The notes below the pieces were generated by a model that saw only the letters and a list, made by a program, of their open reading frames with translations, was not told the origin of the DNA and made no database searches. Made by a program: the position numbers and the translations under genes. A DNA stretch of 64,000 nucleotides, taken from the NCBI GenBank assembly GCA_022711595.1, contig JAKLET010000004.1, positions 62,001 to 126,000 on the forward strand. Direction: 5' to 3'. Below, one piece after another: positions 36,641-44,476 of this stretch. Each line of letters begins with the position of its first letter. Within the stretch, counting starts at the first letter, position 1. Source of the stretch: Deltaproteobacteria bacterium. Lineage in GTDB: Bacteria > Desulfobacterota > Syntrophorhabdia > Syntrophorhabdales > Syntrophorhabdaceae.

Positions 36641-38197
36641 GTGTATCGGAATGAAATGACATTTGAAGAAAATGACTTTGAAAATAAATTAAAGCTGGTC
36701 TTTGAAACTATAAGGGAAGTGAATGACCTTGCTTATCGCGATGTTTTCCTGCTCTCAAACCAGGTCCTCAGCAAGAGCCCGTATTCAAATAATTACTTGA
36801 GGAAAATAGTCTTCAATTCACCATCGAACAGAATTGGTGTCGTTAAGATCGCGCTGAAGGTCGGCAAGTACTATTTGAGCAGCCTCTTGCTGTTGATATG
36901 CCACGCTTTGACATCTTTTATCTATTTCACATCAGGAGCGCGGGGGGCTTTGGCCTTCGATACGGCAAAAGACCTGGTCCTCATTGATACGTTCTTTTCC
37001 GGGAAGAAGATACAACAGGAAAAAAAGTTTGAGGACGATTACTTTCCGGGTCTTGAGAACGTGTTGAAAATAAAAGAGAAGAATTATGTGTACCTGCCGA
37101 TCGTTTATGATGTGGCAGATCCTTTTTCATTGATCTCAGTGTTCGGGATCCTTAGGAAAGAAAAGGTCCCTTTCGTATGCGAGTACGGATTGTTGACCTT
37201 GTGTGATTATATCCGCACGGTGTATTTTATTGTTGCCTACCCTTTCCGCGTGATGAGACTGGCAATGAAAATTGATGGGCGGGAACCGAAATATGAGATG
37301 TTGAAAGAAGAGTTGCTCGAGACGATCCATCTGGTGACATTTCATGGTTACATCCGTTACCTGGTAGGGAGGAGAGCGGCAATGCTCCCGGCGAATAATA
37401 TAAAGGTGATCAGCTGGTATGAGAACCAGGTGACCAACAAAAACCTGTATAAGGGGTTGAGAGCGAATAATAAAAAAATCTCGATCTACGGGGCCCAGCT
37501 TTTTCTTTATGCAAAAACAGACCTGTATATAATCGCCGACGAGAATGAAATGAAGTTCGACCTTTTCCCGGACAGGATAGTGGTCAATGGCAGCAGTTAT
37601 TTATCTGACTCATCGAACGCGAGTTATTCAGTCGGTCCTTCGTTGAGATATGAAAAGCTGTTCAGGGTCAGAATCGATCGCGATAAACAAAAGAATTTGC
37701 TCCTCCTTCTTCCTTATAAGATCGAAGATGCGCAAAATATTCTGGATTTTGCGTTGGGAGCGGGGATCGATGAGTATAAAGTGGTCATAAAGGAACATCC
37801 TGCCAATTCGCAATATCTTCAAAAAAAGATGAACATGAATAGCATTCCTGCAAACTGTTTTTTTTCTTGCGAGGATATCTATGATCTGCTTCCCGAAACG
37901 AGGATCGTTATGGGTGGCTTCAGCGGAAGTCTCCTGGAGTCAGTGAGCCTGGGCATCCCGGCGGTCGTGATAAAAAATCGTGAAGACCTGGACTATAACA
38001 TTTTACCGGAATATGGGAAGGGTACATTGTGGGAAGAGGCATTCACGGAGGAGGACTTGAAGAGAAGTATTGCCAGGTTCGATGGCGAACTCAGTAAAAA
38101 CAATCCGGATATTGAACTGATTGCCAAAAAAATCAGAGATTCTTATTTCTGTGAACCTTCAGAGAGCAGGATTGTGGAAGCTTTTGATCTCCATTGA
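36641..38197 (+). CDS. Glycosyltransferase-like protein with KEHP motif
   Basis: A 518-aa protein. The N-terminal part (about residues 60-110, KIALKVGKYYLSSLLLLICHALTSF) has a hydrophobic, perhaps membrane-associated segment. The C-terminal part is GT-B-like: VVIKEHPAN with His386, then MGGFSGSLLESVSLGIPAV, the signature shared with 3824, 14274 and 22334. GTG 36641 has AGG about 7 bp upstream; ATG 36656 is an alternative. It begins 2 bp after the phosphatase. Likely a transferase adding a residue or a phosphorylated group; unassigned. Confidence 0.58.
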   Translation: MYRNEMTFEENDFENKLKLVFETIREVNDLAYRDVFLLSNQVLSKSPYSNNYLRKIVFNSPSNRIGVVKIALKVGKYYLSSLLLLICHALTSFIYFTSGARGALAFDTAKDLVLIDTFFSGKKIQQEKKFEDDYFPGLENVLKIKEKNYVYLPIVYDVADPFSLISVFGILRKEKVPFVCEYGLLTLCDYIRTVYFIVAYPFRVMRLAMKIDGREPKYEMLKEELLETIHLVTFHGYIRYLVGRRAAMLPANNIKVISWYENQVTNKNLYKGLRANNKKISIYGAQLFLYAKTDLYIIADENEMKFDLFPDRIVVNGSSYLSDSSNASYSVGPSLRYEKLFRVRIDRDKQKNLLLLLPYKIEDAQNILDFALGAGIDEYKVVIKEHPANSQYLQKKMNMNSIPANCFFSCEDIYDLLPETRIVMGGFSGSLLESVSLGIPAVVIKNREDLDYNILPEYGKGTLWEEAFTEEDLKRSIARFDGELSKNNPDIELIAKKIRDSYFCEPSESRIVEAFDLH

Positions 38198-38253
38198 AAT
38201 AGATCTTATGGGAGCGGCGGTTCATTAGTGAACGAGGAGAGAGAGGTGTAACT

Positions 38254-39036
38254 ATGAAAGTTGCGATTCTATGCGGGGGTTACGGCACAAGGATCAGGGA
38301 TGTTGCGGACAATATCCCTAAACCGATGATCCTTATCGGTGACAAACCTATTCTGTGGCATATAATGAAATATTACGCAGAATACGGGATAAAGCAGTTC
38401 GTGCTGTGCCTGGGCTACAGGAGCAACGTGATCAAGGAATTTTTCCTTAACTACGAGGCGAATACAAATGATTTTACGATCACGCTCGGCAAAGAGAAAA
38501 AAATTCAATATCACAATGAACACCCCGAATCAGATTGGCAGATAACCCTTGCCGAAACAGGATTGAACTCAATGACGGGTGCCCGATTGAAAAGGGTCCA
38601 GAGACATCTTCTGAACGAAGACAATTTCATGCTGACATATGGTGATGGAGTTGGAGATATCGATATACACAGGCTTATGGAATTTCACAAGAAACATGGA
38701 AAAATATTAACGGTAACAGGCGTAAGGCCGCCGGGCAGGTTCGGGGAATTGATGAATGATGAGGAAGGCAGAGTGTATGAATTCAACGAGAAACCCCAGG
38801 CCAGCGGGGGAAGGATCTCCGGAGGTTTTTTTGTCTGCAGAAAAGAGATATTCAATTACCTTGGCGATAATGAGAGCCTGATCTTTGAACAGGAACCGAT
38901 GCGCCAGCTTGTGAAGGACGGGCAATTGATGGTGTATGAACATGACGGTTTCTGGCAGCCCATGGACACTCACAGGGAATACCTGTTATTGAATGATCTG
39001 TACAGTAAAGGAGAAGCGCCATGGGTGGTGTGGTAA
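38254..39036 (+). CDS. rfbF: Glucose-1-phosphate cytidylyltransferase
   Basis: Makes CDP-glucose from CTP and glucose 1-phosphate. The N-terminal CTP-binding loop LCGGYGTRIRD (residues 6-16), NIPKPM and the length of 260 aa match RfbF/DdhA closely. GAGG precedes the ATG by 8 bp. The gene's stop overlaps the rfbG start (TAATG), the usual rfbF-rfbG order. This opens a CDP-6-deoxyhexose subcluster. Confidence 0.95.
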   Translation: MKVAILCGGYGTRIRDVADNIPKPMILIGDKPILWHIMKYYAEYGIKQFVLCLGYRSNVIKEFFLNYEANTNDFTITLGKEKKIQYHNEHPESDWQITLAETGLNSMTGARLKRVQRHLLNEDNFMLTYGDGVGDIDIHRLMEFHKKHGKILTVTGVRPPGRFGELMNDEEGRVYEFNEKPQASGGRISGGFFVCRKEIFNYLGDNESLIFEQEPMRQLVKDGQLMVYEHDGFWQPMDTHREYLLLNDLYSKGEAPWVVW

Positions 39037-40100
39037 TGAACGATCATCTTTCGTTGTTCAGGGGGAAGAAGGTCATTGTCACCGGTGATACCGGTTTCAA
39101 GGGGTCCTGGCTATCGTTATGGCTGACCATGTGTGGAGCCGAAGTGCTTGGTTATTCGCTTCCTCCGGCACGGGACAATGACCATTACAACCTTGTCGGC
39201 CTGTCTAAAATTATCAGGCACATAGACGGCGATGTCAGGGACCACGGGCTCATGAAGAAGATATTCTCCGATTTTGATCCGGAGTTTATTTTCCACCTTG
39301 CCGCACAGGCACTCGTGAGATATTCCTACAATGAGCCCAAGTATACCTTCGATACGAATGTAGGTGGTTTCATCAACGTCCTCGAGGTTGCACGTTCGTT
39401 GCCGGAATTGAGATCGATCATCTGCGTGACGTCGGACAAGTGCTACCTGAACAAGGAATGGATGTGGGGTTACCGTGAATCCGATGAACTCGGCGGGAGG
39501 GACCCTTACAGCGCATCAAAGGCGGCGGCGGAAATGGTATTCCAGGGGTACATGCATGCGTTTTTTAAAGAAAAGGAAAAAGTGGGCATTGCGAGTGTCA
39601 GGGCAGGGAATGTCATAGGAGGAGGCGATTGGTCTGAAGACAGGATAGTCCCCGATTCAATAAAAGCGCTTCAAAGAAGCGAACCCATATATCTGCGCAA
39701 CCCTTCTTCGACACGCCCCTGGCAGCACGTAATGGAGCCTCTGGCTGGTTATATGATGCTTGCAGCGAAACTCTACAACTCGCCGAAGGATTATTCGGGT
39801 TCGTGGAATTTCGGCCCCGGGAAGAATGCCGTGAATACCGTACATGACCTTGCGGAAAAGATCATATCTTACTGGGGCGGGGGAGAGATAAATATTGCGG
39901 GCAACGAAGGGGGGCCGCACGAAGCGAGACTGCTCCATCTGAATTGCGATAAGGCCTTCTATGTGCTCGGCTGGCAGCCCAATTGGGACTTCGACAGGAC
40001 CGTCAAGGAAACCACCCTGTGGTACAAGGATGTATGGCAGGGAAAGCCGGCGCTGGAAAAGACCAGAGGCCAGATCCTGTCCTATATGGGGGGTGAATGA
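39036..40100 (+). CDS. rfbG: CDP-glucose 4,6-dehydratase
   Basis: Converts CDP-glucose to CDP-4-keto-6-deoxyglucose. It is a 354-aa extended SDR with VTGDTGFKGSWL (a hallmark of RfbG, with D and K in the glycine loop), HLAAQALVRYSY, SDKCYLN and DPYSASKAAAE carrying the catalytic Tyr and Lys. GTG and ATG upstream codons in frame lie inside rfbF, so ATG 39036 is chosen. The product would be used by the next two genes. No RfbH (3-dehydrase) is present in the window. Confidence 0.95.
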   Translation: MNDHLSLFRGKKVIVTGDTGFKGSWLSLWLTMCGAEVLGYSLPPARDNDHYNLVGLSKIIRHIDGDVRDHGLMKKIFSDFDPEFIFHLAAQALVRYSYNEPKYTFDTNVGGFINVLEVARSLPELRSIICVTSDKCYLNKEWMWGYRESDELGGRDPYSASKAAAEMVFQGYMHAFFKEKEKVGIASVRAGNVIGGGDWSEDRIVPDSIKALQRSEPIYLRNPSSTRPWQHVMEPLAGYMMLAAKLYNSPKDYSGSWNFGPGKNAVNTVHDLAEKIISYWGGGEINIAGNEGGPHEARLLHLNCDKAFYVLGWQPNWDFDRTVKETTLWYKDVWQGKPALEKTRGQILSYMGGE

Positions 40101-40101
40101 C

Positions 40102-40551
40102 ATGATTGATGGTGTCAGGATAAGCCCTTTGAGACAGATACCCGATGAGCGCGGCAAGGTCATGCACATGCTCAGGAATGACTCGGAAGTTTTCATAGGT
40201 TTCGGCGAGATATATTTTTCATGTGTCTACCCGGACGCGATAAAGGCCTGGCACATTCATAAGCGTATGACGCTCAACTACGCCGTGCCTCACGGTAACA
40301 TCAAGCTGGTCCTCTACGACGACAGAAACGCAAGCAAGACGAGGGGTGAACTGCAGGAAATATTCCTTGGCCCCGAAAACTATTGCCTTGTGACCATACC
40401 GCCGATGGTGTGGAACGGTTTCAAAGGAATAGGGTCCGAAATGGCTATTGTGGCGAATTGCTCGTCGATACCCCATGACCCCAATGAAATTGAAAGGATG
40501 GACCCCTTCGACCTTTCGATCCCATATAACTGGGAGATAGTGCATAAATAG
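40102..40551 (+). CDS. RmlC-like 4-keto-6-deoxysugar 3,5-epimerase
   Basis: A compact cupin protein of 149 aa. AWHIHKRMTLNYAV has the conserved His at the position of the RmlC catalytic base, and GNIKLVLYDDR and IPPMVWNGFKG are typical of RmlC family. It is shorter than canonical RmlC (about 180 aa). GGGGTGA lies just before the ATG. Acting after RfbG it would epimerise CDP-4-keto-6-deoxyglucose at C3 and/or C5 toward the L-series. Confidence 0.82.
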   Translation: MIDGVRISPLRQIPDERGKVMHMLRNDSEVFIGFGEIYFSCVYPDAIKAWHIHKRMTLNYAVPHGNIKLVLYDDRNASKTRGELQEIFLGPENYCLVTIPPMVWNGFKGIGSEMAIVANCSSIPHDPNEIERMDPFDLSIPYNWEIVHK

Positions 40552-40575
40552 CATCGAATGGTACCGACACAATAT

Positions 40576-41469
40576 ATGGACAAATATCTCATAATCGGAG
40601 CGAACGGACTGATCGGACGGAAGATCGGGAAATTTCTGGAAGAAAAAGGAGAACACTGGGTCGGTTCCTGCAATAAAAGACCTGAAGCCGGGCTCCGTCA
40701 AGTCGATGTCACCAGCGGCGATCAGCTGGAAGAATTCATGTCAGGGACAGCACCGAGCGTGGTATTCCATTGCGCGAACCTGGCGGGAGGGGTCGATCTC
40801 TGTGAAAGATATTCCGAAAAAGCCAGCGCCTTTCATTATGATGCCACCATCAATATCGGGAGGTTATGCAGAGAGCTCGATTCGAAGTTAGTTTATATCT
40901 CGAGCGATTATGTTTTTCCCGACAGCTCTCGGCCGATAGATGAAAATGATGAACCGGGCCCCTTGAATGAGTATGGAAGACTGAAGTTGAAAAGTGAAGA
41001 GTGGGTCAGGAAAAATATGAAGGATTTTCTCATCATAAGGACCACAAATGTGTATGGATGGGACCCGGACAGCGTGACCCCCAATTACGTGATGAACGTG
41101 TTCAATACGGTTTCTTCGGGGAGGTCTTTCATCGCGCCTTCATATTTATGGGGGACCCCTACGTATGTGGATGACCTTGCGAAAGCGATCCTTGGCCTGG
41201 TCGACCGAAAAGAGAGCGGTGTTTATCACGTGGTGGGCCCTGATTTCGTGAACCGTTTCGATTGGGCTATTCAAATATGCAGGTCCTTCAGATTGGACCA
41301 TCTGCTGGTGCAGAGAAGTGACAGCAAGCCGGAGAATTATATCCCCAGGCCCTTGATAGCACGTTTGAACACCGCTAAGCTCCAAAAACTGTCCATAGTG
41401 GCGATGAAAGGTGTGGTTGACGGCCTGGAATCGATGAAGCAGGAAATGGAAAAGCAGACCCATGCCTAA
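40576..41469 (+). CDS. RmlD-like 4-keto-6-deoxysugar reductase
   Basis: SDR reductase of about 297 aa. IIGANGLIGRK NAD(P) loop at the N-terminus, VFHCANLAGG, VYISSDYVFPDSS and NEYGRLKLKSE with YxxxK match RmlD/StrL. ATG 40576 aligns with the family's start at the first beta strand; ATG 40558 adds six residues. It overlaps the GT2 gene by 8 bp. It would reduce the 4-keto group to give a CDP-6-deoxy-L-hexose, completing the pathway of 38254-40551. Confidence 0.83.
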   Translation: MDKYLIIGANGLIGRKIGKFLEEKGEHWVGSCNKRPEAGLRQVDVTSGDQLEEFMSGTAPSVVFHCANLAGGVDLCERYSEKASAFHYDATINIGRLCRELDSKLVYISSDYVFPDSSRPIDENDEPGPLNEYGRLKLKSEEWVRKNMKDFLIIRTTNVYGWDPDSVTPNYVMNVFNTVSSGRSFIAPSYLWGTPTYVDDLAKAILGLVDRKESGVYHVVGPDFVNRFDWAIQICRSFRLDHLLVQRSDSKPENYIPRPLIARLNTAKLQKLSIVAMKGVVDGLESMKQEMEKQTHA

Positions 41470-42433
41470 AGTAAGCATTATAATGAACTGTTTTAACGGC
41501 GAGCGCTACTTGCGCAAAGCTATCGACAGTGTATATGCCCAGTCTTATGAAGACTGGGAAATAATCTTTTTTGATAATGCATCAACTGATAACAGTGCTT
41601 CGATCGCAAAAAGCTATGATGACAAATTAAGGTATTTTTACAGCAAACAATTATTGCCTCTTGGAGAGGCAAGGAACCGTGCCATGGAACATGCAGAAGG
41701 GAAGTTTATCGGTTTCCTTGATTGTGATGATTTATGGGTAAAAAGCAAGATAGAGAAGCAGCTGCCTCTATTCGAAAAGAATGAGAAAACCAGCCTTATT
41801 TTCAGCAATGCCATGTTGTTCTTTCAGACTGATGGCACATGTGCGGATTTTTTTGAGTATAACGGAATGAAACCTCAACGAGGGAATATCTTAGGTTATC
41901 TTTTGAATAGTTACTTCATTCCAATGCCGACGGTTATGTTGAGGAAGGGTGCTTTGGGACCGACGAGCGAATGGTTTGACAGCAGCTTCGAACATGCGAC
42001 AGATTACGATCTTTTCCTGAGACTGGCAAGCCGTTGGGAATGTGATTTTGTTGACGAAGTATTGGCTGTATACAGAATACACGATTCAGCGACCAGTTCC
42101 AGGACATTTACGAAGATGCCTTTTGAAATATCTTCAACTGTGGAAAAACTAAAAGCTGGTGATCCGGGTTTAATGTATCGTTACAGACGTGAGGAAAAAA
42201 ACAATTCACAATGGATAGACTTTTTGCGCGCAAAAGCCCTGTGGCGCGAGGGCGATGGTAGCAAAGCGAGATGCCTTCTTATGAAAAACACGTTGACATT
42301 CAAGGCGATAATAATGTTTTCCCTATCTTTCCTGAGATACAAATGGGTTGCCAGGTGCCTGGAGAAGCTGAAAAGTTTGAAACGAAAAAGGATTAGCGAA
42401 GAAGAACTGGATAATTTTGTGCAATATAATTAG
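41462..42433 (+). CDS. Family 2 glycosyltransferase
   Basis: GT-A fold inverting transferase, 323 aa. SIIMNCFNGERYLRKAIDSV, FFDNASTDNS and the metal-binding DCDDLW (DxD-like) are canonical, with a C-terminal tail of basic residues after the catalytic domain. It immediately follows the CDP-sugar genes, so it may transfer the CDP-6-deoxyhexose, although most GT2 enzymes use UDP or dTDP donors. Soluble, probably peripheral at the membrane. Confidence 0.88.
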   Translation: MPKVSIIMNCFNGERYLRKAIDSVYAQSYEDWEIIFFDNASTDNSASIAKSYDDKLRYFYSKQLLPLGEARNRAMEHAEGKFIGFLDCDDLWVKSKIEKQLPLFEKNEKTSLIFSNAMLFFQTDGTCADFFEYNGMKPQRGNILGYLLNSYFIPMPTVMLRKGALGPTSEWFDSSFEHATDYDLFLRLASRWECDFVDEVLAVYRIHDSATSSRTFTKMPFEISSTVEKLKAGDPGLMYRYRREEKNNSQWIDFLRAKALWREGDGSKARCLLMKNTLTFKAIIMFSLSFLRYKWVARCLEKLKSLKRKRISEEELDNFVQYN

Positions 42434-42471
42434 TTTTGAATACATTAACAAACTTATTATCGGTATTTCCC

Positions 42472-43614
42472 ATGAAGAAAAAACTTTGCTTTATTGCAAC
42501 GCTTGAATTGCCGGTAAAGGTTTTCCTTGCAGGCCATATGCGCTTCATGCAGGGCCATTTCGATCTCAGCGTCATAGTGCGCACCGAGGACCCGGCCTTT
42601 CTCGAACCCTTCGGTATAACCGCCACAGTGATCCCCGTGGATATCCGGAGAGATATTTCGATCCGGGAAGACTTGAGATCGCTGCGCGAACTTTTCAGGA
42701 TATTCCGGAACGAGAGGTTCGGCATCGTTCATTCCATCATGCCCAAATCGGGGCTTCTATCAATGGTGGCCGGTTTTTTTGCAAGGGTGCCCGTAAGGGT
42801 GCACACTTTCACGGGTCAACTATGGAAGAACTATACAGGGCTGAAGCGGTTCTTTTTTAAATGCATTGACAGATTGATAGCTGCATGTGCGACGCATATC
42901 CTTGTCGACAGTCCCTCCCAGAGGGATTTTTTGATAAGGGAGGGTGTTGTGGGTCGAAAGAAGTCGTCCGTTCTTGGGTACGGATCTATATGCGGTGTAG
43001 ACACGGAAAGGTTCCGTTTCGATGAGAGATCGAGGAATGAGATCAGGGAGCGGCATGGCATTGATCTGAATGATATTGCCTTCCTGTACCTGGGGAGGTT
43101 GAAACGGGACAAGGGCATCCTTGATCTGGCACACGCCTTCACGGTGTTGTGCGGTAAATTTTCCAACGTTCACCTGTTCATCGTCGGTCCAGATGAGGAG
43201 AAGATGATGGATGAAGTTATATCCATATGCGATAAATGCGCCGACAGAATCTATATCCACGGGTTTACCGAAACACCTGAAAAATATATGTCTGCTGCTG
43301 ACGTCCTGTGCCTTCCCAGTTATCGGGAAGGGTTTGGTCAGGTCATCGCCGAGGCCGCCGCCGTTGGCATTCCGTCCATAGGGTCTAATATATACGGGAT
43401 AACGGACACTATCGATGACGGGGTGAATGGTTATCTCTTTGAAGCAGGGGCCCACTATGATCTGATGCAGAAGATGACGAAGTTCGTCGAAGACCCGTCA
43501 ACGATAAAAACGATGGGAGTGAAGGCAAGGCTGAACGTCTTCCAAAAATTTACAAAGGAGAAGGTAACATCGGCCATGGCCGGGTACTACGAAGAGCTTG
43601 AAAGGTCTTTGTGA
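42472..43614 (+). CDS. Family 4 glycosyltransferase
   Basis: Retaining GT-B enzyme of about 380 aa. HSIMPKSGLL and LYLGRLKRDKGI are N- and mid-domain signatures, and the EX7E motif is EGFGQVIAEAAA near residue 290. ATG 42472 is preferred over TTG 42436 because it starts at the first strand (KKKLCFIATLEL). Its stop overlaps the next start. It adds a hexose or HexNAc residue to the lipid-linked unit. Confidence 0.88.
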   Translation: MKKKLCFIATLELPVKVFLAGHMRFMQGHFDLSVIVRTEDPAFLEPFGITATVIPVDIRRDISIREDLRSLRELFRIFRNERFGIVHSIMPKSGLLSMVAGFFARVPVRVHTFTGQLWKNYTGLKRFFFKCIDRLIAACATHILVDSPSQRDFLIREGVVGRKKSSVLGYGSICGVDTERFRFDERSRNEIRERHGIDLNDIAFLYLGRLKRDKGILDLAHAFTVLCGKFSNVHLFIVGPDEEKMMDEVISICDKCADRIYIHGFTETPEKYMSAADVLCLPSYREGFGQVIAEAAAVGIPSIGSNIYGITDTIDDGVNGYLFEAGAHYDLMQKMTKFVEDPSTIKTMGVKARLNVFQKFTKEKVTSAMAGYYEELERSL

Positions 43615-44249
43615 AGAAGATCGTCAAGTGGTTTGCGGTCTTTTTCATCATATTTGCCGCGCTGTTTTCGATCATCATATTTGCCGCCTGCAATATAGTT
43701 GACTGGCTTGGGGGCAGCGACCGCCCGGAGCCGTCACGCGCGATCATGGTCCTTTCCGGTCCCCCTTCACGCGCGTTATATGCTGCTGACCTTTACAACA
43801 AGGGGTACGCGAAGGAGGTCTATATCACGCGTCCTGTCAGGGAACACTACTTCAAGCTCACCGATGACCTCGGTGTCTATTTCCCCAGGATCGAGCAGGT
43901 GCAGAAAGACGTTCTCATTAAAAAGGGTGTTCCCGCGAAGAACATACACATCGTGGGAAACGACTGCAAGAGCACCGTTGACGAGGCGAGGATCGCAGGC
44001 AGCACCTTCAGGGGTGATAGTTGCAGCATACTAGTTGTTTCCTCGCCATATCACGTTAAAAGAGCGCGGATGATCTTCCGGGACAATGTGAAGGAATGCC
44101 GGCCCAAGGTCCTGGCAACGCCGTATGAGCCATTCCCGAAGAAATGGTGGACAGACCAGGACAGTGCGAGGAACATCCTGCTCGAAGTGACAAAGATCGT
44201 TTTCTATAAACTGGGCGGAAGGTTTGAAAGTAAAAGTGAAGAGAGGTAA
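43611..44249 (+). CDS. SanA/YdcF-like (DUF218) membrane-anchored protein
   Basis: A 212-aa protein with one N-terminal membrane helix (FAVFFIIFAALFSIIIFAAC, residues about 8-28) and a DUF218 domain (AIMVLSGPPSRALYAADLY, SPYHVKRA). DUF218 proteins such as SanA and ElyC are implicated in envelope integrity and undecaprenyl carrier-related processes. Start is GTG, overlapping the preceding TGA. A periplasmic role in the glycan assembly pathway is plausible. Confidence 0.8.
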   Translation: MKKIVKWFAVFFIIFAALFSIIIFAACNIVDWLGGSDRPEPSRAIMVLSGPPSRALYAADLYNKGYAKEVYITRPVREHYFKLTDDLGVYFPRIEQVQKDVLIKKGVPAKNIHIVGNDCKSTVDEARIAGSTFRGDSCSILVVSSPYHVKRARMIFRDNVKECRPKVLATPYEPFPKKWWTDQDSARNILLEVTKIVFYKLGGRFESKSEER

Positions 44250-44350
44250 TGGGTAATAGGTGATAGATCATAGGGAAAAGCAAATGATTTATGTCGTCAT
44301 TCAGGATTTGGTTTGGGATTCAAAGGGTTTACTGTCTTAAAATATTTTCT

Positions 44351-44376
44351 GGATACCGGCCTTCGCCGGTATGACG
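44351..44376 (+). repeat. REP-like palindromic intergenic element
   Basis: Palindrome ATACCGGC (44353-44360), CTTC loop, GCCGGTAT (44365-44372), flanked by GG and GACG. The same unit recurs at 50817-50844 and inverted at 50762-50790. This is the pattern of extragenic REP elements seen in many bacterial genomes. It could fold in RNA, but no U-run follows, so terminator function is not obvious. Confidence 0.85.
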
Positions 44377-44437
44377 AGATCAACAAATAGCTTAAGCTTT
44401 ACGGTTAATCCTTTAACTGCATTAGTGTGCAGCTTTT

Positions 44438-44469
44438 ACACTTTACGGTTCACGCCTTACGCTTCACGG
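44438..44469. repeat. Short intergenic tandem-like repeat (CTTTACGG/CGCCTTACG/GCTTCACGG)
   Basis: A block of related 8-10-bp units ending just before the fusion gene at 44477. Very similar units recur at 48681-48706. It is probably a dispersed intergenic repeat; function unknown. Confidence 0.7.
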
Positions 44470-44476
44470 TTTCAAA

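Noticed and set aside
38220-38233. Hairpin GTTCA-TTAG-TGAAC before rfbF
   Set aside because: Only a 5-bp stem with no U-run, too weak to call a terminator or operator.
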